A DNA stretch of 33,723 bases from Streptomyces sp. ISL-96 (GTDB lineage: Bacteria; Actinomycetota; Actinomycetes; Streptomycetales; Streptomycetaceae). Location of the stretch: NCBI RefSeq assembly GCF_018614035.1, contig NZ_JAGGPA010000094.1, forward strand, positions 1-33,723, in the 5' to 3' direction. The notes under the pieces were generated by a model, which ran no database searches, was not told where the DNA came from, and saw nothing but the letters and a program-made list of their open reading frames with translations. The translations under genes and the position numbers were made by a program. Of this stretch, positions 1 to 8,100 are shown piece by piece (position 1 is the first letter of the stretch; each line of letters opens with the position of its first letter).

Positions 1-16
1 TGAAACCCCTGAACAG

Positions 17-268
17 TTACTCCATATCGGCCCTAAGTGCCGCTACCGTCTCCTCGCTCCAGGTACGAGTTTCCCAGTTCCGGTTGTACTGGGCATAGCC
101 GCCCGTACCGCGTGAATGGTATTGCTCCTTCGCGTACTGATGCCCCTTCTCGGTGAGCCCATAAGCGCCGGGGTTTCCGTCCAGATAGCCGTACTCCTTG
201 AGGAGCGCATTCATTTCTCGAGCCGTTCGGCCAAACTCCTCGCCCAACACCCGTGCCGATTTCCCCAT
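17..268 (-). CDS. Small winged-helix-like protein, possibly antirepressor/phage-type regulator
   Basis: This 83-residue protein is read leftwards, away from the kinase gene. The ATG at 268 is preceded on its own strand by a GAGGGGGC ribosome binding site, which supports it as a real gene. The N-terminal part (GEEFGRTAREMNALLKEYG, then LTEKGHQYA) looks like a helix-turn-helix followed by a short wing, as in the C-terminal part of phage antirepressors and other small winged-helix proteins. The C-terminus is rich in Tyr, Trp and Arg. I do not recognise a named family, and DNA binding is inferred from the pattern only. Its divergent position makes a regulatory role for the neighbouring operon possible but unproven. 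Confidence 0.6.
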   Translation of the reverse strand: MGKSARVLGEEFGRTAREMNALLKEYGYLDGNPGAYGLTEKGHQYAKEQYHSRGTGGYAQYNRNWETRTWSEETVAALRADME

Positions 269-666
269 GGCTCAGCGCCCCCTCTTACACTTCGGCCGCA
301 CGCGGGCCGCCACTGACGATATGGGCGACGTTACCGGCAGCACACTGCACTGCGGGGCTAGTTCTGTCAGACGCGTACCGCCTTCGCTGGGACGCCGAGC
401 AGCGCCTGGCCTTCAACGGCCGCAGCGGCCTCACCGAGCCCCATAGCGACACCCTCACCGCGGCGGGACCTGCGCGAGCGGACGGCGTTCGCCGACCTGC
501 TTCGTAAGTACGTTGGCTGACCCCCGTCGGGCCAACTCGTCGGTCCTTGACGTCTGCGCACGTCAAGGGGCAGAAACCCGCCCCGTTCCCGTGACCGCAG
601 GGATAGGGTGACCTTCGGTGATGCTGCAACACGGTGACGCGGTCGCGAGAGGGTGACTCAGAGAAC
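269..666. other. 398-bp intergenic region between divergent genes
   Basis: This region separates the leftward small gene from the rightward kinase gene, so promoters for both should lie here. I could not pick a convincing -10/-35 pair. It holds one clear inverted repeat at 545-568. A plus-strand stretch ending in a TGA at 518-520 reads like a protein tail (DLRERTAFADLLRKYVG), and an overlapping frame just upstream (AYRLRWDAEQRLAFNGRSG) also looks protein-like. It may be a degraded, frameshifted gene remnant, but neither part is long enough to identify. Confidence 0.35.
545..568. promoter_or_regulatory. Inverted repeat upstream of kinase gene (operator or terminator hairpin)
   Basis: CCTTGACGT and ACGTCAAGG form perfect 9-base arms around the 6-base centre CTGCGC, about 100 bases before the kinase start. 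The symmetric form suits a dimeric regulator site. It could also be a small hairpin ending transcription of the degraded tail that stops at 520. No T-run follows, and each arm contains TTGACG, which resembles a -35 box, without an evident -10 partner. Confidence 0.4.
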
Positions 667-1854
667 ATGGCAGAGGTGCCCGCGCAGATCGGCCGCTACG
701 TGGTCGAGCGCGAGCTGGGCTCGGGGGGCATGGGAGAGGTCTATCTGGCCTATTCGCCCGGCGGGGACCCGGTCGCGGTGAAGGTGATTCGACGGGATCG
801 CCTCGACCAGGCCACGCGCGCCCGATTCGAGAAGGAAGCGCTCATCGCGCGAACGGTCGTGGGCACGAACCGAGTGGCACGCTTCCTCGATGCCGATCCG
901 TACGCCGAGCAGCCCTGGATGGCCGTCGAGTACGTCCCAGGACATACGGTTCACGAGCAAGTACAGGGCCGGGGCACGCTCCATACCCCGCTCGTCGCCA
1001 GCCTCGGCGCGCTGCTCGCCGAAGGGCTCGAAGCAGTTCATAAGGTGGGCCTGCTCCACCGCGACCTCAAACCGCAGAACGTCATGCTCAGCGAGTACGG
1101 TCCGATATTGATCGATTTCGGTCTCGGGGCCTTCGTTGACGCTGACAAGGACAACCTGACGCAGGCCGGGATGATCATCGGCACCATTCGGTGCATACCG
1201 CCCGAGCAAGCGCTCGCCCGCACCAAGCCGAAAGAACCTGCCGATGTGTACGGGCTCGGCACAGTGCTGCTCTACGCGGCGACCGGCCACTACCCGTACG
1301 AGGGCGCGGACTGGCTCGGAATCGCCACTCAGGTGGCGGACGAGGAGCAGTTCCCAAATCTGGCCGGGCTGCCTGATGCCCTCCTCCCGCTGATCACAGC
1401 GATGCTCGCGTACGCGCCGGCCGACCGTCCCCTGCTGGCCGAGGTGACCCGGCAGTGTGTGGCCCTCGTAGAGGATGCGGGGCTGTCGGCGGCACAAGCC
1501 CGCCATGCACTGGTAAGTGCGACGACCTCCTTCGAGGACAGGGCCCGCGCGACGCAGGACCACGGCCCGTCCTCCTCGGTGTGGGAACGCATCGAACAGT
1601 TCACAGCCCCGGTGGGCGAGACCGGCACTGCGGACGAGGATGACCAGGACAGTCCGCTCGACCGTCCTCTCCCGGTCTCAGAAAACGCCGACGCCGAGGC
1701 TCCTGCCGATCTCACGAAAGACATCGTGCGGGAAGCCGAGAAAACTCCTGACCCGGAGCCGCCGACCCAGACACCGAGGCGAGGTCGTAAGCCGGCCTCT
1801 CTGACGGTTTCCGAGGACTTGCGGAAACGGTACGCGATGCAGTCCGCGCTGTAG
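667..1854 (+). CDS. Soluble Hanks-type serine/threonine protein kinase
   Basis: This is a eukaryotic-like Ser/Thr protein kinase with its key residues intact. It has the glycine loop GSGGMGEVY, Lys39 in VAVKV, the catalytic loop HRDLKPQNV at 131-139, DFG at 150-152, and a PPEQAL activation-segment end followed by DVYGLGTVL. The C-terminal ~120 residues are acidic and Pro-rich, then end in a basic patch (RRGRKPAS). I see no transmembrane helix and no PASTA repeats, so it should act in the cytoplasm, unlike housekeeping PknB-type kinases. The ATG at 667 starts just before the conserved N-terminus; an in-frame GTG at 634 would add 11 residues, and neither has a strong binding site. It lies 110 bp before the SNF2 gene on the same strand, so a role in gating the downstream system, as proposed for the PglW kinase of Pgl/BREX, is an inference. 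Confidence 0.9.
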   Translation: MAEVPAQIGRYVVERELGSGGMGEVYLAYSPGGDPVAVKVIRRDRLDQATRARFEKEALIARTVVGTNRVARFLDADPYAEQPWMAVEYVPGHTVHEQVQGRGTLHTPLVASLGALLAEGLEAVHKVGLLHRDLKPQNVMLSEYGPILIDFGLGAFVDADKDNLTQAGMIIGTIRCIPPEQALARTKPKEPADVYGLGTVLLYAATGHYPYEGADWLGIATQVADEEQFPNLAGLPDALLPLITAMLAYAPADRPLLAEVTRQCVALVEDAGLSAAQARHALVSATTSFEDRARATQDHGPSSSVWERIEQFTAPVGETGTADEDDQDSPLDRPLPVSENADAEAPADLTKDIVREAEKTPDPEPPTQTPRRGRKPASLTVSEDLRKRYAMQSAL

Positions 1855-1941
1855 CTCGGCTATCAGCCGCATCGTCCGCCGGAGGCAACGTCAGTGCACT
1901 GCGGTAAAACAACGGCAGACGATCGAGTCGCCGTACCTCAC

Positions 1942-1959
1942 CTCCGGACTTCTCCGGAG
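1942..1959 (+). promoter_or_regulatory. Stem-loop covering the SNF2 ribosome binding site
   Basis: CTCCGGA (1942-1948) and TCCGGAG (1953-1959) form a perfect 7-bp stem with a CTTC loop. The right arm contains the GGAG that would serve as Shine-Dalgarno site for the GTG at 1965. Such a hairpin could hold down translation of the first gene of the coupled set. If translation really starts at the GTG at 1998, which has its own GGAG at 1988-1991, the hairpin would matter less. Confidence 0.4.
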
Positions 1960-1964
1960 CGCAT

Positions 1965-4900
1965 GTGAAACAGCAGTATGAAGGAATGGAGCGGTACGTG
2001 ACCAGCGTGACGGAGACCGGCGACGGTCAGGGCGCGTTCGACACGGAAGACACTGCGGATGAAGCCGTGGACTCCGCCGTCCCCGGCCCCGCAGGTGCCG
2101 CCTCCCTGACCCGCCAGGCCAAGTACGCGCCGGGCGCGCAGGTACGGGTCCGCGACGAGCAATGGCTGGTCAAGACCGTCACGCCGGTGGGTGACGAGGA
2201 CTGGATGGTCGAGGCCACTGGAGTCTCCTCTTTCGTACGCGGGACCGACGCCGTCTTCTACGACAAGCTCGACTACATCGAGGCCCTCGACCCAAAGAAG
2301 ACCCTTCTGGTCCCGGACGACTCACCGAACCACCGCAAGGCCCGCCTCTACCTGGAGGCGGTCATCCGCAAGACCGCGCTCCCGCAGACCGAGCACGGCC
2401 TCGCGCTGGCCGACAACTTCCTCATGGACCAGCAGACTCACCAGCTGCGTCCTGCCGAGCTGGCCTTGTCCAAGGAGAATCCGCAGCCGCGGGTTCTGAT
2501 CGCCGATGTGGTGGGGCTGGGAAAGACCCTGGAGATCGGCATCCTGCTCGCCGAGCTCATCCGCCGCGGGCGCGGCGAGCGCATCCTGGTGGTCACTCCG
2601 GCGCACGTCCTGGAGCAGTTCCAGCGCGAGCTGTGGACCCGCTTCTCCATCCCGCTGGTCCGCCTGGACTCCACCGGCATCCAGCGCATCCAGCGCGACA
2701 TCCCGGCCGGCCGCAACCCGTTCGCGTACTTCAAGCGCGCGATCATCTCCGTGGACACCCTGAAGAGCGACGTCTACGCCCACCACCTGGAGAACTCCCA
2801 CTGGGACGCGGTGGTCATCGACGAGTCGCACAACCTGGTCAACCGGGGCACCAAGAACAACGATCTCGCCCGCGCCCTGGCCGAGCACACGGACGCGCTG
2901 GTCCTTGCCTCCGCGACTCCGCACAACGGTGCGACGGAGTCCTTCGCCGAGCTGATCCGGATGCTGGACAAGACGGCGATCGCAAACACGTCGGAGTACG
3001 AGGTGAAGGACCTCGGCCACCTGTACATCCGGCGGACCAAGACCGACCGCGAGGTCCGTGACTCCCTCAAGGGCAAGTGGGCGGACCGCGGCCCGTCCCG
3101 GCCGGTGGTCTGCGAGGCCGGGGCAAAGGAGCGGGCGGTCCTGGAGGAGCTCGCCGCGCGGTGGACACCGCGCGATCCGGCCGCTTCCTCGGTCTGTGCG
3201 GACACGATGGTGGCCTACAACCTGCTGAAGTCGTTCCTGTCCTCGCACCGGGCCTTCCAGGATTCGGTCGCGGCGCGGCGGAAGGTCCTGGAGGCTCCCC
3301 TCAAGGTCAGGAGGGGGCAGGATCCGGCAGCCCGCGAGGCCGAGCGTCGTATCGAGCGCGAGGCCATCGTGGATCTTGAGCGCCTTGCCGCCGACATCAG
3401 CGATGACGACTCCGCGAAGCTCGACGCCCTCGTGCACGAGCTGAAGGAAATCGGTGTGGGGCCGGGGTCCGACATGCGGGTCGTGGTCTTCTCGGAGCGC
3501 ATCCCCACCTTGAAGTGGCTCGCCGAAGTGGTCCCGTCCAGGCTCGGTTTCCGGGCCGGGACCAAGCTGGAGGAGTCCGTGGCGGAGTCGAAGCCTTGGC
3601 TGGCCTACGGCGGCGCGGTCCAGGTCATGCATGGCGAGGCCAGCAACGAGGACGAGCAGAAGGACATCGTCTCCAAGTTCGGGCTGAAGACCGACCCGGT
3701 CCGCATCCTGTTCACCGGCGATGTCGCCTCCGAAGGCGTCAACCTGCACCAGCAGTGCCACCAGTTGATTCATTACGACCTTCCGTGGTCGCTGATCCGC
3801 ATCGAGCAGCGCAACGGCCGTATCGACCGTTACGGGCAGAGCAAGGCCCCTCAGTTCCGGGCCATGGTCCTCACCGGCGATGTGGAGTGGCGCACGGGTG
3901 AGAAGGGCGAGCCGCTGCATCTGGACGACCGCCTGGTGGGCGCCAAGCTCCTGGCCCGTGAGGAGGAGGCGCACCGGATCGAGGGCTCGGCGGAGGCCGT
4001 CACCGGTATCTACCGGGCAAAGGAGGAAGAGGACCGCCTGACGCGAGACTTGATCTCCGGGCGGACGGTCGAGGAGTCCATCAAGAAGTCCAGCGGCGGC
4101 GCAAAGGCGATGCTCGGCCGGCTGATGGGCAACGTCGGTGCCAAGAAGCCGACCGACGACGTGCCCGTTGCCACGGTGCCGAGCCTTTTCGGCGCGTCGG
4201 GTTCCACGGCTGCCTACTTCGACGAGGCTTTGCGCCAGACGTACTTCCCCGACAAGCCGGAGAACGTGCTCAAGCTGCGCCGTGAGGACGACGGCACGAT
4301 CGCCTTCGAACCGCCGCCGGACCTGGTGTACCGGCTGAAGTCGCTGCCCAAGTCGTACCTGACCGACCAGGGCATCCTGCCGACCCCGAAGAAGCAGGGC
4401 CGGCTGCGGCTCACCTTCGACAAGGGGCTCGCGGCCAAGCGTCTGGAGGTCGCCCGGGAGACCACCGAGAGCCAGTGGCCCAACGTCAGTTACGTGTCGG
4501 ACGTCCATCCCGTCCTGGACTGGCTGACCGACAAAGCCCTGGCCGCCCTGCGCCACGACGAGGCGTTCGTTCTCGCCTTCGCCCCCGATCTCGAAGCGGC
4601 CGGGAAATTGGACGCCCGGCTACCGGCCGACCTGGGCGGTCCGGTGTATCTGGTCCAGGGCATCTACTCCAACGCGGTGGGCCGCCCCACCGTCGTGGAG
4701 TGGATGGCCGTCGTCGGCCTGCCCACCGCACCGCGCGTCCTGCGGATCGACGACGCCTTCCTCGCCGCGTGCAACGTCGGCCCGAAGATGCCCGGACGCG
4801 CCACCCCGGCCGACCGGGAGGGGCTCCAAACGCTGGTGCCGGCGGCCGTCGACGCGGCGACCGGGTTCCTCACCGACCGGGCTGCGGAGTACAAGGACGC

Positions 4901-5162
4901 GATCGACGCGGTGCTCGCCCCGTACGAGAAGCGGGTCGCCCAGTGGCAGCAGGACGCCCTGTTCGCCGCCACGGCCCGCGCACAGAAGGCCAAGCAGGAC
5001 GTGAACCTCACGGCGAGCCGCCGCAAGTCCATGATCCGGTCGCTGCGGACCTCCGGAGCGCCGATGCTGCGCCTGCTCGGCGTCCTTGAACCGCTGTCCG
5101 CGACGCCTGCCGAAGTAACCGATGTATCCGCTGCGCCTGTTGCCGGAGAGACGACCGCCTGA
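1965..5162 (+). CDS. SNF2-family DEAD/DEAH helicase, DrmD-like
   Basis: This 1065-residue superfamily 2 ATPase has Walker A ADVVGLGKT near residues 179-187, the DESH Walker B box near 286, SATPHNG near 317 and motif VI QRNGRIDRYGQ near 613-625. SNF2-like helicases of this type in DISARM (DrmD) and similar islands translocate on double-stranded DNA. The usual DEVGLGKT is DVVGLGKT here, a Val for Glu change. After the helicase core come about 400 residues of unassigned C-terminal sequence, partly helical and charged. The start is uncertain: the GTG at 1965 has a GGAG inside a hairpin, and the GTG at 1998 (MTSVTETG) also has a good binding site. The stop TGA overlaps the next ATG by one base, so the two are translationally coupled. 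Assignment to the SNF2 family is firm; DrmD kinship is by resemblance and context. Confidence 0.9.
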   Translation: MKQQYEGMERYVTSVTETGDGQGAFDTEDTADEAVDSAVPGPAGAASLTRQAKYAPGAQVRVRDEQWLVKTVTPVGDEDWMVEATGVSSFVRGTDAVFYDKLDYIEALDPKKTLLVPDDSPNHRKARLYLEAVIRKTALPQTEHGLALADNFLMDQQTHQLRPAELALSKENPQPRVLIADVVGLGKTLEIGILLAELIRRGRGERILVVTPAHVLEQFQRELWTRFSIPLVRLDSTGIQRIQRDIPAGRNPFAYFKRAIISVDTLKSDVYAHHLENSHWDAVVIDESHNLVNRGTKNNDLARALAEHTDALVLASATPHNGATESFAELIRMLDKTAIANTSEYEVKDLGHLYIRRTKTDREVRDSLKGKWADRGPSRPVVCEAGAKERAVLEELAARWTPRDPAASSVCADTMVAYNLLKSFLSSHRAFQDSVAARRKVLEAPLKVRRGQDPAAREAERRIEREAIVDLERLAADISDDDSAKLDALVHELKEIGVGPGSDMRVVVFSERIPTLKWLAEVVPSRLGFRAGTKLEESVAESKPWLAYGGAVQVMHGEASNEDEQKDIVSKFGLKTDPVRILFTGDVASEGVNLHQQCHQLIHYDLPWSLIRIEQRNGRIDRYGQSKAPQFRAMVLTGDVEWRTGEKGEPLHLDDRLVGAKLLAREEEAHRIEGSAEAVTGIYRAKEEEDRLTRDLISGRTVEESIKKSSGGAKAMLGRLMGNVGAKKPTDDVPVATVPSLFGASGSTAAYFDEALRQTYFPDKPENVLKLRREDDGTIAFEPPPDLVYRLKSLPKSYLTDQGILPTPKKQGRLRLTFDKGLAAKRLEVARETTESQWPNVSYVSDVHPVLDWLTDKALAALRHDEAFVLAFAPDLEAAGKLDARLPADLGGPVYLVQGIYSNAVGRPTVVEWMAVVGLPTAPRVLRIDDAFLAACNVGPKMPGRATPADREGLQTLVPAAVDAATGFLTDRAAEYKDAIDAVLAPYEKRVAQWQQDALFAATARAQKAKQDVNLTASRRKSMIRSLRTSGAPMLRLLGVLEPLSATPAEVTDVSAAPVAGETTA

Positions 5163-8100
5163 TGAGTACCGACTTCGACTCCTTCTCCAACCGCGGCGAG
5201 TACCTGTCCGCGTTCTACTTCGCCGAGCAGCTCGGCGACGGACTCAAGAAGGGCGTCTTCGCCGCCTGGGCCAACCGAGAGAGCGACGAGCACGACCCGC
5301 GCCCCACACCGCGCGAGTCGGTTCGGGCACTGCGCTCGGCGTACCTGGACGAGAAGTACCGCGGCTTCTTCGCCGAGCAGGCCAAGGCCGACGAGCAGGA
5401 CGACGAGTACCCGGACGCCGCGGCCTTCGAGGCCCGCCTCAACACCTACGGGGACGAGGAGTGGTGCGAGCGCGTTCAGGACTGGCACCGGCAGGTCCTC
5501 GCCGCGCTCGGCTTCCCCTTCGTCTCAGCGGAACCCACTGCACGGACCCTGACCGTGCACCGCGCCGGGCGCGAGCACGAGGTGACCGTGGCCTGGCACG
5601 GCGACGGCATCGTGGCCCTGGACTGCGGCTGGTCGGCGAGCAACGACACGGCGCTTGACGCAGACGGGTACGGCCGCCTGCTCCACCCGCTGCGGGCGGG
5701 CAGCGGTGAGAGTTACGAGACCGGGCAGGCGCTCGCCACCTGGTTGTTCCAGAGCGAGCTGGGAGAGGAGGGCGGCGCGGCCCCGCGGTTCGTACTGCTC
5801 CTGTGCGGCGGCGTCATCCTCCTCGCCGACCGGCATGCCTGGGGCGAGGGCCGCTATCTCTCCGCAAACCTCGATGCCGCCCTGGAGCGCAACGACCGCC
5901 GCCAGCACGGCGAACTCGCAACGATCGCGGGCCTGCTCAGCCATGACGTACTCGCACCGGCCGAGGACGGAAAACCGCCGGCCATCGACGCGCTGGTCAA
6001 GGCGTCCCGCGACAACGCGGTCGGCGTCTCCGGAGAGCTTCGCGAAGGACTCCAGAAGTCCGTCGAGATCATCGCCAACGCGGTCCTGGATCGCCTGGAG
6101 GACTCCGGGCTCGACCCGCGCGACATCGAGCGCCCGGACTTGTCGTTCGCCCGGCAGCTCACCCGGGAGTCGCTGCGCTACCTCTACCGCATTCTGTTCT
6201 TGCTGTACGCCGAGGCCCGTCCCGAACTGGGTATCCTGCCCGCCGACGACGGCTCCTACGAGGCCGGCTACTCGATGGCCCGCCTGCGTGAACTGGTCGA
6301 GCGTGACGAGCTGTTGACCGAGGAGACCGCCCGTAACGGCTTCCATCTGCACGCCTCCCTCGACGTCCTCTTCAAGAAGGTCAACAACGGCTACCGGCCC
6401 TACGGCACCGAGCCGAACGACGAGCTGCCCGGCGACGACGAGGACACCCGTCGTCGAAAGGCGAAGTACCGGAGTGAGGGCCGCGGACTGCGCTTCGAGC
6501 CGCTGCGCAGCGAACTGTTCGAGCGTGACTCCGCCCGGCTCATCGGCAACGAGACCCGTGACCCGCGCAGCGACGAGGACAGCGAGCCGGCCTGGCTGGA
6601 CCTGCGGCCGCGCAACAGCGCCCTGCACGAGGTGCTGCGTCTGCTGACCCTGAAGAAGGCCGAGCGGGCCGGGGGCCGGGCGGGCTTTATCTCCTACCGC
6701 AACCTCGGCATCAACCAGCTCGGGGCCGTCTACGAGGGGCTGATGTCGTATACCGGCATCATCGCCGAGGAGGAGTTGTGCGAGGTCGCCAAGGGCGGCG
6801 ACCCGGCGAAGGGCTCCTGGCTGGTGCCCTCGCAGCGGCTCAAGGAGTATCCCGAGAACACCTGGGTGACGTACGACGACCGGGACGCGGTGAAGGGGCT
6901 GCGCGGCCCGAAGAAGTACCCGCCGGGCCGGTTCGTGTACCGCCTGGCGGGCCGTGACCGGGAGACGTCCGCCTCGTACTACACACCCGAGTCGCTGACG
7001 AAGGTCACGGTCGAGCTGGCGCTCAAGCACCGGCTCGACCAGGAGCGCGACGCCGAGGGTGAGGTCGTCAAGACACGCGCCTCGGAGCTGCTCAAGTACC
7101 GGATCTGTGAGCCCGCGCTGGGCTCGGGGGCGTTCCTCAACGAGGCGATCAACCAGGTCGCCGAGGAGTACCTGCGGCGCCGGCAGGATGAACTGGGTGT
7201 CTCCGTACCGACGGGCGACGCGCTGACGGAGAAGCAGAAGGCCAAGGCGTACATCGCCCTGCACAACGCTTACGGAGTTGACCTCAACGCGACCGGCGTC
7301 GAGCTGGCCGAGGTCTCAATGTGGCTGAACACCATGCATCCCGGGATGCGGGCCCCGTGGTTCGGGCTGCACCTGCGGCGCGGTAACTCGCTGATCGGCG
7401 GGCGCCGGGCCGTGTACGCGGCGAGGGACGTGGCTCCGCTGAAGGGTAAGGCCCCCTGGCTCAACGCCAAGCCGCTCGCGCCGGAACCGCTGCCGTTCCT
7501 GAAGGACGGGGCCGAGCAGCCGCTGCCGGACGGGGCGGTGCACCAGTTCCTGCTGCCGACGCCAGGGTGGGCGGCGGTCACGGGTGCGAGCGGTGACGCG
7601 AAGAAGCTGCTCGTGCAGCTGGCCGAGGGTGGGGTGAAGGATCTCGCGGAGTGGAAGAAGGGGATCCTCAAGACGCCGGCACGACGGCTGAACAAGAAGA
7701 CCGGCGAGCCGATCCTCGATCGGAAGTCCGGCGACGAGGCGGCCTCGCAGTACACGCGGCTGCGGGATGCGGCGCAGCGGGCGGAGTTCCTATGGTCGCT
7801 GGTCGTGAAGCGGATGGAGCTGTCGGAGCGGGAGATCGCCCGCAGCATCGACGTGTGGGGCGCGGACACGAAGGACGAGGAGTTCGCCTTCCTGCGGCGG
7901 TCCGAGGGCGACGGGGGTAGTTCGGATGCCGCCACCGTCCGGATGTCGAAGGAGAAGGTGTACGCGGACCTGTTCCGTGCGGCGGGAACCCCGTACTGGC
8001 GGCTCAAGCGCGTCATGGACGCGTGGTGCGCGCTGTGGTTCTGGCCGGTGGGGAAGGCGGGGCTGCTCGACGGGTCGGACGACGTATATGCGGGTGCGCC

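Noticed and set aside
2322..4556. Long open frame on the minus strand (744 codons)
   Set aside because: It lies antisense to the SNF2 helicase gene, has no domain pattern, and is the kind of open frame expected opposite high-GC coding DNA.
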